Positions 1 to 6,480 of a stretch of DNA of 9,195 bases are shown in pieces; within the stretch, counting starts at the first letter, position 1, and each line of letters starts with the position of its first letter. Source of the stretch: an uncultured Pseudomonadota bacterium. Lineage in GTDB: Bacteria; Pseudomonadota; Alphaproteobacteria; Rs-D84. Both the position numbers and the translations under genes were made by a program. Location: NCBI GenBank assembly GCA_946628805.1, contig CAMOXB010000123.1, positions 1 to 9,195 on the forward strand, given 5' to 3'. A model generated the notes under the pieces. That model had not been told where the DNA came from. It saw nothing but the letters and a program-made list of their open reading frames with translations, and did not search any database.

Positions 1-7
1 AAAAGTT

Positions 8-490
8 ATGAAAAAATTATTTATGATAATTATGTGTTTAATAACGATGCCGGCATTGTCTGAATCGATAACAATGTGTGTTGCACAAAATTCTGTAAAT
101 GTAATTCTGGATCCGAATGTTTCTGCATCGGCGACAGGAAACAATCAAAACAGCACATGGTCTGCAACATTGTCATACGGAGGAATAATTCAGGGGGTCA
201 GAGCATGCATAAATACAGGTGAAAATAATAAAAAAGGCGATACAATCGCAGAATTAGAAGAAACATATCCAGATGGAATCGTTCGGCCTATTAGTGGTGG
301 CGAAAAACATGGGCAATATTGTTGGTGTAAAATAACCCATCCTGTATCTTCACAATGGGTATTTAATTTTAAATTTAATTCTGTAGAAGATTGCTCAAAA
401 TATTGTTCTTCCTATTTTTTTGGGAATGGTTGTGCAGATGGCTTTTCACAAATCAAAAGTTCTCTATATGGATCGATTCAACCCGATTAA
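8..490 (+). CDS. Secreted Cys-rich protein of unknown family (copy A)
   Basis: I do not recognise this 160-residue protein. It begins with a clear Sec signal peptide: KK at residues 2-3, a hydrophobic core at 4-17, and a likely signal peptidase I site after ALS (16-18). The mature part has seven cysteines (24, 67, 105, 107, 129, 133, 142), suggesting a disulfide-stabilised periplasmic or extracellular domain. It is a clear paralogue of the product of 5737-6201. The two share NSV-x-VILDP-like residues near 28-36, an AC at 66-67, and the near-identical block GGEK-x-GQYCWCKITHPVSS at 97-115, with nearly the same Cys spacing. Only 7 bases precede the ATG, so its ribosome site and any leader RNA lie outside the window. 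The stop is 2 bp from the priA stop on the other strand. The gene is certain; the function is unknown. Confidence 0.85.
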   Translation: MKKLFMIIMCLITMPALSESITMCVAQNSVNVILDPNVSASATGNNQNSTWSATLSYGGIIQGVRACINTGENNKKGDTIAELEETYPDGIVRPISGGEKHGQYCWCKITHPVSSQWVFNFKFNSVEDCSKYCSSYFFGNGCADGFSQIKSSLYGSIQPD

Positions 491-492
491 TT

Positions 493-2688
493 TTACATAA
501 AATTCTGGGGATTGACGTCGATTTTAATTCGAACATTTGCAGGCTGTTTAACACGCGATATCCAATCACGAACAATCGGTTGTAAATTTGCACGCGCCGA
601 ACCAGATACCAAGAATCGCATACGATACCAATTTCGTATTTGATATATTTGTGCCGCAATCGGTCCCATTATACGACCACCGTTTAATTGCGGCGCAGAC
701 GCGCTTAGTGCATCACAATATTTTTTCAATGTTATTTCTTTATCTGATTCCACAATAACCGCAATTAATTGTCCGAACGGTGGCATTTGCGCCGCACGTC
801 GTGATTCCATGTCGGATGCCATAAATTCATCACGGTCGCCCGCACAAATTGCACGTATTACCGGATGTTCGGGCTGGTAAGTCTGCAATAATACACGCCC
901 CGGAAATTCACCACGACCGGCACGACCGGCAACCTGGAATAATTGTTGAAACGTATGTTCGCCGGCACGAAAATCTGTCCCGAACAATCCCATATCTGCA
1001 TCAACAACACCCACCAAGGTCAGGTTTGGGAAATGATGACCCTTCGCCAAAATTTGCGTTCCGATAATTATGTCGATTTTGCCATTTTCCATTTTATGCA
1101 CCAATCGTTCCAATGCCTGGCGCGACATAATTGTATCAGATGATACCAGCGCAGTTCGTGCATTTGGAAATTTTGCATTTATTTCCTGTTCGATTTTTTC
1201 CAATCCTGCCCCGCGCGTTGAAACATTATTTTTACATTGCGGACATACCGTCGGAACATTTTCCATATGACCACACATATGACACACTAATTTATTTATA
1301 TGCTTGTGATAATTTAACGCCATTGAACAGTCTGGACATTCGGCAACCCAACCACATTTTTTACATTGCACAATCGGCGCAAACCCACGACGATTTATGA
1401 ATAACATAACCTGCTTTTTATCATCCAGTGTTTTTGTAATTTCCGCGCATAATTGTGCCGAAAGATTTCCAGTAAATTCATCATCGCCAATCTTGTATGA
1501 TTCAGGTCGATTATTTCGCATATCGATTGTTTCAATCTTTGGCATTTGTGCACCACCAAATCGTGATGTCAAACGCAGACGATTATATTTTCCCATTGCA
1601 ACATTATGCATTGTTTCCGTTGACGGTGTTGCCGACGCCAATATAACCGGAAATCCAGCAATCTTTGCACGCAAAATCGCCATATCACGTGCATGATAAT
1701 TTCCCATATCTTCCTGTTTATAGGACGTATCATGTTCTTCATCAACAACGATTAATCCCAAATTTTGCCACGGCAGGAATAACGCACTGCGTGTTCCAAC
1801 AACAATACGAATATCACCACGCGCAACACCGCGCCATATATCGCGCCGACGCGCGGACGTTAAATTACTGTGCCATACGACAGGAGGTGCACCAAAACGC
1901 TTTTCAAACCTGTCCATAAATTGCGCGGTTAATGCAATTTCCGGCATCATCAACAATACAGATTTCCCCGCATTATATGCACGCAGTGCACTGTCAAAAT
2001 AAACCTGGGTCTTGCCAGAACCGGTAATGCCGTCCAATAAATAGACAGAAAAACCACCTGCATCTATCGCATCTGCAATTTTATCCGCCGCCGATTGTTG
2101 TTCTGGGTTTAAAATCACCGTATTTGTATCAAAATATTTATATTGAAAACGATTATCAACAATTTCGCGCGCAACAGTTGGAACCAGAATTTCGTTCTTT
2201 ATCATCGTTTTCACGACAGCATTACTGACATGCGCAATATTAATTATATCGTTAACCGACATCGCATCGTTATCATTAGATTGAAACGCATCTGCAACCG
2301 CCTGGCGCGAATCTGTCATCTTTGACTTTGTATCGAAATTGTAGATATATAATTGTTCGGTCTTTGGCGCATCAAAGGCGTCCGGCACATTAATAATCAA
2401 TCGCAACACCGCACCCGGCGCCATCAGTGTCCATTGCGACATCTTGTATATCCAATCAATATCATCCTTGGACATTTTGCCGATATTACATAATGAAATT
2501 ATCGATTTAATTTTTTCAGGCGCCAAATTGCTGTCCCCCGCCCCAACAATAACACCAATATATTGACGATTCATTACCGAAACACGCACAAAATCGCCAA
2601 TTTCCGCCGAACAATCAAGGCGGTAATCGTATCCCGTATTTATAACATTTGGAATTAAAACCTTTACAATATCGCCATTATTAAACAT
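493..2688 (-). CDS. priA: Primosomal protein N' (replication restart helicase PriA)
   Basis: PriA is the 3'-5' superfamily 2 DNA helicase that recognises stalled forks and loads the primosome for replication restart. At 731 residues it has the usual PriA length (E. coli about 732). The N-terminal 3'-DNA-binding and winged-helix region covers about residues 1-190. Walker A GITGSGKT is at 220-227 and the DEEH box at 316-319. Eight zinc-binding cysteines lie between the helicase lobes (442, 445, 451, 454, 469, 472, 482, 485). Motif V (GTQILAKGHHFP) is at about 543-554 and motif VI QVAGRAGRG at 585-593. All key residues are present, so it should be functional. No Shine-Dalgarno precedes the ATG; the promoter-like sequence 6 nt upstream suggests a leaderless message. 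It is transcribed divergently from 2794-3447 and convergently with 8-490. Confidence 0.97.
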   Translation of the reverse strand: MFNNGDIVKVLIPNVINTGYDYRLDCSAEIGDFVRVSVMNRQYIGVIVGAGDSNLAPEKIKSIISLCNIGKMSKDDIDWIYKMSQWTLMAPGAVLRLIINVPDAFDAPKTEQLYIYNFDTKSKMTDSRQAVADAFQSNDNDAMSVNDIINIAHVSNAVVKTMIKNEILVPTVAREIVDNRFQYKYFDTNTVILNPEQQSAADKIADAIDAGGFSVYLLDGITGSGKTQVYFDSALRAYNAGKSVLLMMPEIALTAQFMDRFEKRFGAPPVVWHSNLTSARRRDIWRGVARGDIRIVVGTRSALFLPWQNLGLIVVDEEHDTSYKQEDMGNYHARDMAILRAKIAGFPVILASATPSTETMHNVAMGKYNRLRLTSRFGGAQMPKIETIDMRNNRPESYKIGDDEFTGNLSAQLCAEITKTLDDKKQVMLFINRRGFAPIVQCKKCGWVAECPDCSMALNYHKHINKLVCHMCGHMENVPTVCPQCKNNVSTRGAGLEKIEQEINAKFPNARTALVSSDTIMSRQALERLVHKMENGKIDIIIGTQILAKGHHFPNLTLVGVVDADMGLFGTDFRAGEHTFQQLFQVAGRAGRGEFPGRVLLQTYQPEHPVIRAICAGDRDEFMASDMESRRAAQMPPFGQLIAVIVESDKEITLKKYCDALSASAPQLNGGRIMGPIAAQIYQIRNWYRMRFLVSGSARANLQPIVRDWISRVKQPANVRIKIDVNPQNFM

Positions 2689-2694
2689 ATCAAT

Positions 2695-2723
2695 AACTTA
2701 GCCATTTTTTTGCTTTTTTGCAA
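2695..2723 (-). promoter_or_regulatory. Candidate leaderless promoter of priA
   Basis: Read on the minus strand, -35 TTGCAA (2718-2723) and -10 TAAGTT (2695-2700) are separated by 17 bp. The -10 ends 6 nt before the priA ATG, which would place transcription start at about the A of the start codon. The -10 is a weak match (T, A and final T), so this rests partly on the same spacing seen at miaA and the zapA operon. Confidence 0.4.
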
Positions 2724-2737
2724 CCGCAAATAAAATA

Positions 2738-2767
2738 TTGACAATTTTGTTTTTTGTATTATATTAT
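2738..2767 (+). promoter_or_regulatory. Sigma-70-type promoter of the 2794 gene
   Basis: A perfect -35 TTGACA lies at 2738-2743 and a -10 TATTAT at 2762-2767, 18 bp apart. A perfect TATAAT also lies at 2765-2770 but would need a 21-bp spacer. Transcription would start at about 2774, giving a leader of about 20 nt that contains the AAAAGG ribosome site at 2781-2786. Confidence 0.6.
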
Positions 2768-2793
2768 AATCAAAATTAACAAAAGGCTTTAAT

Positions 2794-3447
2794 ATGGCAA
2801 AAGACGAACAAACACAGAAATTAAATGCAGAAATACGAATATTGGCGAATAAAATATACCCAACATACAAAGATTTTATTGCAAATGAACTTTTCTTTTC
2901 TGAATTTGGTGTATCCTATAAAACAATTGACGAATTCAAAGAATCATGGCGCGAGCTTGTTCAATATTCACAAAAATGCGAAGATTTTATAAAATTCAAA
3001 ACAAAAATATTCTTGCGCATGTTGCCTGTGGATAACCCGCTTTATTCACACCCACGTTTTTTACGTGTCTTGATCAAAGATATATGTAATTACATTGTAC
3101 ATTTCGTTGCACGCAAAGATAATGCTTTGGAAATATCAGAAATTGCCAATAAATTATATAGCGAATTATACGATGAAAAATATTTTATTCATCACAAACA
3201 AAAGCCAATTGTTTCTGACAAACAACAAAACGCACCAACCACAAAACGACCACGCAAACGCATTAATCAAGTAGACCCAACAAATCAAGTAGAAGAAGAA
3301 CCTGTAAAACCTAAAAAAGATAAAAAACCATTTTTAAGCCCAGACGAAGAAGAAAAAGCTCGCAAAAAAATGGAACGCATTCACAAGATAATTATGAAAC
3401 AACATAACTTGACCGTTTGCGTTTCTGTAAATACAATCGAAAAATAA
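2794..3447 (+). CDS. Hypothetical protein with basic/charged C-terminal tail
   Basis: I do not recognise this 217-residue soluble protein. Residues 1-135 look helical and folded, with aromatic-rich segments and no membrane helix or signal peptide. Residues 140-195 are low-complexity and highly charged: a basic patch KRPRKR at 151-156, then a Glu-rich and Lys-rich linker (VEEEPVKPKKDKK, 166-178). A predicted helix EEEKARKKMERIHKIIMKQ runs at about 185-203, followed by a short tail. Such a tail could bind nucleic acid or a partner, but that is inference. The start is supported by AAAAGG ending 7 nt before the ATG and by a good promoter. The gene diverges from priA and its stop is 2 bp from that of miaA on the opposite strand. 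The sequence shows no tie to either neighbour's pathway. Confidence 0.85.
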   Translation: MAKDEQTQKLNAEIRILANKIYPTYKDFIANELFFSEFGVSYKTIDEFKESWRELVQYSQKCEDFIKFKTKIFLRMLPVDNPLYSHPRFLRVLIKDICNYIVHFVARKDNALEISEIANKLYSELYDEKYFIHHKQKPIVSDKQQNAPTTKRPRKRINQVDPTNQVEEEPVKPKKDKKPFLSPDEEEKARKKMERIHKIIMKQHNLTVCVSVNTIEK

Positions 3448-3449
3448 TT

Positions 3450-4349
3450 TTATTTTAATAATTCGATTACGCGCTCTATATCTTCGGATTTTGGGGCGCG
3501 TAATATTTGATAATCTGGATTATATTGATTTTTGAACCATGTGCGTTGACGTTTCGCATATTGATTTGTCTTTGTAGTCCAGTTTTCAATTGCCTCTTCT
3601 TGCGACATAAATCCGCGCAGCATTTCACAAATCTGGTCTGCACCTATTGCGCGCGATGAATCAAGATTATTTTTAATAATATTGCGTGCTTCATTAATCG
3701 CACCACCATCTATCATTTCTGGGATACGCGATGAAATACGTGTCAAAAGTTCTTCGCGATCTGGCATAATTAAAATACGCATTGCATTTTGAGCAATCGC
3801 ACCAACGCGTGGTTTCTTTTGCCATTCATTTAAATGAATTCCTGTTTGCAAGAATACTTCCAATGCACGCGCAGTACGTTGCGGATCGGTTGGTTTGAAA
3901 TCCGCAGGCAATAATTGTTTTGCCGCATTAAATTCTTTATCGACAATTTCGCGTGCACGATTACGAATATCTTCATCAATTTCTGGAATTTGTGAAATAC
4001 CGTTAACCAGAACATCTATGTAATATCCCGTACCACCAACAAAGATTGGCACGCGCCCCATTGCCAAGACTTCATAATACGCACGTTGTGCAAATTTCAG
4101 GTATTCTGCAACACTGATATGTTCATTTAATGGAAACATCGAAAACAGTTTATACGGCACACCATCAATTTCATTAAAAGGCTCGGTCTTTCCGGCAAAT
4201 GGCGACGCCGATATATTTTCAATTCCGCGATATATTTGGACACTGTCTGCGTTAATAATTGCGCCATTAATCTGCTTTGCCAATTCATGTGCAAACCCAG
4301 ATTTCCCAGATGCGGTTGGTCCCGCAATAATAATTGAACTGTATTTCAT
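3450..4349 (-). CDS. miaA: tRNA dimethylallyltransferase MiaA
   Basis: MiaA transfers the dimethylallyl group from DMAPP to N6 of A37 in tRNAs that read codons beginning with U, the first step of ms2i6A37 synthesis, in the cytoplasm. The 299-residue protein has the P-loop GPTASGKS at 10-17, the substrate motif NADSVQIYRG at 33-42 with Asp35 as the expected catalytic acid, and GGTGYY at 105-110. It also has the ARALEVFLQTG segment in the tRNA-binding part and the C-terminal YAKRQRTWFKNQ signature. The frame extends upstream to 4469, but the extension is not MiaA-like and would overlap the gap control region. The next Met, at 4349, falls immediately before the conserved N-terminus and 6 nt after a TATAAT, so I take it as the start. 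No Shine-Dalgarno is seen. The usual neighbour hfq is absent here. Confidence 0.96.
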   Translation of the reverse strand: MKYSSIIIAGPTASGKSGFAHELAKQINGAIINADSVQIYRGIENISASPFAGKTEPFNEIDGVPYKLFSMFPLNEHISVAEYLKFAQRAYYEVLAMGRVPIFVGGTGYYIDVLVNGISQIPEIDEDIRNRAREIVDKEFNAAKQLLPADFKPTDPQRTARALEVFLQTGIHLNEWQKKPRVGAIAQNAMRILIMPDREELLTRISSRIPEMIDGGAINEARNIIKNNLDSSRAIGADQICEMLRGFMSQEEAIENWTTKTNQYAKRQRTWFKNQYNPDYQILRAPKSEDIERVIELLK

Positions 4350-4355
4350 ATTGGC

Positions 4356-4383
4356 ATTATAAATCACACGTGCACATTTGCAA
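4356..4383 (-). promoter_or_regulatory. Leaderless promoter of miaA
   Basis: On the minus strand, -35 TTGCAA (4378-4383) and a perfect -10 TATAAT (4356-4361) are 16 bp apart. The -10 ends exactly 6 nt before the ATG at 4349, so the predicted first nucleotide is at about the A of the start codon. This supports both the chosen start and a leaderless mRNA. Confidence 0.6.
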
Positions 4384-4391
4384 GCGCAAAC

Positions 4392-4407
4392 CCTGAAAAA
4401 ATTCAGG
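4392..4407 (+). repeat. Inverted repeat between the miaA and gap promoters
   Basis: CCTGAA-AAAA-TTCAGG is a 6-bp perfect inverted repeat with a 4-bp spacer. It lies between the two divergent promoters, 8 bp upstream of the miaA -35 and 23 bp upstream of the gap -10, so it abuts or overlaps the gap -35 zone. It could be a repressor or activator operator. A terminator is less likely because no gene reads into it. Confidence 0.4.
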
Positions 4408-4430
4408 CTGTATTTTTTTATCTTTCGTGA

Positions 4431-4436
4431 TAGAAT
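4431..4436 (+). promoter_or_regulatory. Probable -10 element of gap
   Basis: TAGAAT lies 33 nt before the gap ATG, the same hexamer used in the promoter at 5528-5533. The -35 position (about 4408-4413, CTGTAT) is a poor match, which fits a promoter needing an activator at the adjacent inverted repeat. TATAAA at 4442-4447 is an alternative -10. Confidence 0.4.
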
Positions 4437-4469
4437 ATGTTTATAAACAACCAAGGAAAGGAACATCAT

Positions 4470-5468
4470 ATGAAAAAAATTCGTGTTGCCATAAATGGCT
4501 TTGGACGTATCGGACGATTGGTTTTACGCGCGGCATTGGAATCGGGACGCAAAGACATTGAATTTGTCGCGGTTAATGATTTAATGCCAATTGAACAAAA
4601 TGCGTTTTTATTACAATACGATTCTGTCCATGGAAAATTGGATATGGATGTAAAAATTGACGGCGACTATATCTTGGTCGGCGGTCAGAAAATTAAAAGC
4701 CTTTCCGAACGTGACCCAAGTAAATTACCATGGAAGCAATTAAAAATTGATATTGTAATGGAATGCACCGGCATATTTACCGCGGCAGACAAAGCACGCG
4801 TTCATATTGATTGTGGCGCAAAGCGTGTCTTGGTTTCTGCACCATCCGTTGGCGCAGACAAAACAATCGTATTCGGTGTTAACGATAATAAAATAACCAA
4901 GAAAGATTTAATCATTTCAAACGCATCATGCACAACAAATTGCCTGGCACCGGTATTAAATGTTATTGATAAAAAATTCGGAATTATAAACGGATGGATG
5001 ACGACCGTCCACGCATACACCGGCGACCAACAATTACTGGATAAAAACCACAAAGACTTTCGTCGCGCGCGCGCTGCAAATTTATCAATGATTCCGACAT
5101 CGACTGGCGCTGCCAAGGCAATTGGATTGGTATTGCCAAAATTGGCGGGCAAAATGGACGGAATTGCAATTCGCGTTCCAACCCCAGACGTATCAGTTGT
5201 CGAATTGGCATTAAATGTAAACAAACGTGCAACAATTGAAAATATAAACAAATCAATATTGGCGGCACAATCGGAAATATTGGGATACAATGACAAACCA
5301 TTGGTTTCAATAGATTTCATGAACGACAAACACAGTTCTATTTTTGATGCGACACAAACACGTGTGATAGACGAACATTTGGTTCACATTACCGCATGGT
5401 ATGATAACGAATGGGGATTTTCGAACCGTATGTGCGACACCGCCATCGCAATCGGAAAAACATTATAA
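4470..5468 (+). CDS. gap: Type I glyceraldehyde-3-phosphate dehydrogenase
   Basis: This enzyme oxidatively phosphorylates glyceraldehyde-3-phosphate to 1,3-bisphosphoglycerate with NAD in cytosolic glycolysis. The 332-residue length is normal for the family. The Rossmann motif NGFGRIGR is at 9-16, and Asp37 in the AVND segment fits NAD preference. The catalytic Cys154 is in SNASCTTNC and the partner His181 in TTVHAYTGDQQ. The block IPTSTGAAKAIG, the segment RVPTPDVSVVEL and the C-terminal WYDNEWGFSNRM are all intact. An in-frame ATG lies 33 nt upstream at 4437, but AAGGAAAGGA at 4453-4462 sits 7 nt before the ATG at 4470, and the protein from there begins exactly like GAPDH. The gene is followed directly by a strong terminator, so it is monocistronic here; the usual partners pgk and tkt are not in the window. 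Confidence 0.97.
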   Translation: MKKIRVAINGFGRIGRLVLRAALESGRKDIEFVAVNDLMPIEQNAFLLQYDSVHGKLDMDVKIDGDYILVGGQKIKSLSERDPSKLPWKQLKIDIVMECTGIFTAADKARVHIDCGAKRVLVSAPSVGADKTIVFGVNDNKITKKDLIISNASCTTNCLAPVLNVIDKKFGIINGWMTTVHAYTGDQQLLDKNHKDFRRARAANLSMIPTSTGAAKAIGLVLPKLAGKMDGIAIRVPTPDVSVVELALNVNKRATIENINKSILAAQSEILGYNDKPLVSIDFMNDKHSSIFDATQTRVIDEHLVHITAWYDNEWGFSNRMCDTAIAIGKTL

Positions 5469-5474
5469 GAACAC

Positions 5475-5499
5475 AAACGTCGCCCCGGCGACGTTTTTT
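5475..5499 (+). terminator. Rho-independent terminator of gap
   Basis: AAACGTCGCC (5475-5484) and GGCGACGTTT (5487-5496) form a GC-rich stem of up to 9 usable base pairs with a tight C-rich loop. It runs into a T tract (5494-5499). It starts 6 nt after the gap stop and insulates gap from the RNA promoter that follows. Confidence 0.88.
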
Positions 5500-5504
5500 A
5501 TTTA

Positions 5505-5533
5505 TTTACATAATTATAATTTTTTGCTAGAAT
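5505..5533 (+). promoter_or_regulatory. Promoter of the structured leader RNA and secreted-protein gene
   Basis: -35 TTTACA (5505-5510) and -10 TAGAAT (5528-5533) are separated by 17 bp, with a TTGC just before the -10. Transcription should begin at about 5540-5541, at the foot of the first hairpin. It is one of the best-spaced promoters in the window. Confidence 0.65.
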
Positions 5534-5540
5534 ACACCTT

Positions 5541-5708
5541 GTCAGAAAGAGTTTTTCTGATGGGACTCAAAACCCTTACAAATAGGCGTCTGAATAATCG
5601 GACGTAAAATACTCCAACCTTGGTTGGAGGGTTGCGAATATATTGAATAAGCACGCAATTTCCTATTTGAATTGTTTTGAGCCTCCAACCGCCTGATTTT
5701 CTGGCGGT
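5541..5708 (+). ncRNA. Candidate structured leader RNA (cloverleaf plus flanking hairpins)
   Basis: The predicted transcript folds by eye into ordered helices. A 5' hairpin pairs 5542-5548 with 5554-5560. A two-part closing stem pairs 5566-5573 (CTCAAAAC) with 5674-5681 and 5579-5586 (CAAATAGG) with 5662-5669, both 8/8 base pairs. Inside are three hairpins: 5587-5593/5598-5604 with an AUAA loop and one G-U, 5612-5618/5623-5629, and 5632-5636/5654-5658. A 3' hairpin pairs 5688-5693 with 5703-5708. The ribosome site AGGGG (5726-5730) and ATG (5737) follow, so it is most simply a leader of about 197 nt controlling the secreted-protein gene. The 3' hairpin is followed by only a weak T-rich run, so termination there as a free sRNA is possible. 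It matches no riboswitch, 6S, SRP, RNase P, tmRNA or tRNA signature I know. Confidence 0.55.
5612..5690 (+). repeat. Competing repeat pair within the leader RNA
   Basis: CTCCAACC occurs twice, at 5612-5619 and 5683-5690. A single complement GGTTGGAG(G) lies at 5622-5630. The complement can pair locally with the first copy (hairpin) or over a distance with the second copy (9 bp, 5622-5630 with 5682-5690). The second pairing opens the local hairpin, forms a pseudoknot with the closing stem and blocks the base of the 3' hairpin. This is the geometry of a strand-exchange switch. Confidence 0.5.
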
Positions 5709-5736
5709 ATTTAAGTTTTGGAAACAGGGGCAAACA

Positions 5737-6201
5737 ATGAAAAATATAAATATATTTACAATGATTGTTATAATTTCAACACCAATATGTGCTGGCACAA
5801 CTATATGTTTACAAAATGATTCTGTTGCAATCATATTAGATCCTAGTATTCCAGAATTATCCCACGGGGTAGATAAATCAGTTAATACTTGGTGGACACA
5901 ATTTCCATATGGCCGCATTAGTGGAATAAGCGCCTGCCTAGATAAAAAACTTTCTGCAACTTTTCTTACAGAAACCAAAAGCACATACACAAGTAACCAA
6001 GGTGAAGAAAAATTAGTAAAAGGTGGTGAAAAGTATGGACAATATTGCTGGTGTAAAATAACACACCCTGTATCATCTTTGTGGTTATATCATAGAGACT
6101 ATGGTAATAAAGACACCTGTATTTCTAATTGTTTAGGTAATTGTTCTTGGCATATTGGTGATACATACGACATGCGAAGCAGTATATTAAAAAGTATATA
6201 A
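5737..6201 (+). CDS. Secreted Cys-rich protein of unknown family (copy B)
   Basis: This 154-residue paralogue of the 8-490 product has a signal peptide (hydrophobic core about 6-17, likely cleavage near CAG at 18-20). Seven cysteines remain in the mature part (24, 67, 104, 106, 128, 132, 136). The first two match copy A exactly, and the next four are shifted by one. Shared blocks are an ILDP near 33-36, YGRISGISAC near 58-67, and GGEKYGQYCWCKITHPVSS at 96-114; the last cysteine and the C-terminus differ. The frame is open from a TTG at 5677, but that would add non-signal residues encoded inside the leader RNA. The ATG at 5737, with AGGGG 6 nt upstream, gives a proper signal peptide. The stop codon abuts the zapA stop with no spacer. 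Function is unknown: an exported disulfide-bonded domain, perhaps surface or host-facing (inference). Confidence 0.88.
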   Translation: MKNINIFTMIVIISTPICAGTTICLQNDSVAIILDPSIPELSHGVDKSVNTWWTQFPYGRISGISACLDKKLSATFLTETKSTYTSNQGEEKLVKGGEKYGQYCWCKITHPVSSLWLYHRDYGNKDTCISNCLGNCSWHIGDTYDMRSSILKSI

Positions 6202-6480
6202 TTATGATATTTTATGTTTAATTTCTTTTATACGTGCCAATATTTCACGCAAATCGTCGTCTGATACCGTTGGGTTTTGGTTTTTATTTTGTATTTCATC
6301 AACCAATACGATACATAATGTCGCCAGCAAGGCATTTTCCTGTAATGGTCCAATTTTATCCAAAATCTGGCGCGCACGCGCATCAACCATGCGCCCCAAT
6401 TCAACCAAGCGTCCTTCCTGACCGTCTTCACAGCCCATTGGGTAATTGCGGTTAACAATAGGTATCGAAACAACACTCAT
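6202..6480 (-). CDS. zapA: Cell division protein ZapA
   Basis: ZapA binds and bundles FtsZ protofilaments at the Z-ring. The 92-residue protein has the diagnostic N-terminal block NRNYPMGCEDGQE at 10-22, then the family's RLVELGRMVDARARQI helix (24-39) and a C-terminal coiled-coil region. The length is normal for alphaproteobacterial ZapA. Its ATG overlaps the stop of the upstream coiled-coil gene (ATGA, 6477-6480), implying translational coupling. In many Proteobacteria a 6S RNA gene follows zapA; here that position is occupied by the convergent secreted-protein gene, and I see no 6S RNA. Confidence 0.92.
   Translation of the reverse strand: MSVVSIPIVNRNYPMGCEDGQEGRLVELGRMVDARARQILDKIGPLQENALLATLCIVLVDEIQNKNQNPTVSDDDLREILARIKEIKHKIS

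Noticed and set aside
4350..4469. N-terminal extension of MiaA to 4469
   Set aside because: The added residues precede the conserved MiaA start, cross the gap promoter and lack initiation signals; a TATAAT lies 6 nt before the ATG at 4349.
4802..5329. 175-residue reading frame antisense to gap
   Set aside because: Shadow of the intact GAPDH gene with no start signal or recognisable motif.
5690..5710. TPP or FMN riboswitch fragments (CCTGAT, GGCGGT)
   Set aside because: Only 6-base resemblances; the rest of either conserved core is missing and the downstream gene is not a vitamin gene.
5541..5718. 6S RNA near zapA
   Set aside because: 6S RNA often neighbours zapA, and the hairpin followed by GGGTTGCG recalls part of E. 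coli 6S. However, the fold here is a multi-hairpin junction rather than one long stem with a central bubble, and the secreted gene intervenes.
5688..5720. Intrinsic terminator at the end of the leader RNA
   Set aside because: The 6-bp hairpin is followed by ATTTAAGTTTT, not a continuous T run. Partial termination is possible but not supported.
5557..5727. Hammerhead ribozyme (CTGATGG and a later GGAAAC)
   Set aside because: The core would need CUGAUGA; here the final A is G. No stem III or cleavage site can be arranged around the two pieces.
5541..5736. Integron attC site or tRNA-like element
   Set aside because: No RYYYAAC/GTTRRRY core pair in attC arrangement, no integrase, no T-loop consensus or CCA-type acceptor end.
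5514..5990. 158-residue minus-strand frame across the leader RNA and 5737 gene
   Set aside because: Overlaps a promoter, a structured RNA and a convincing signal-peptide gene on the other strand; it has no ribosome site.
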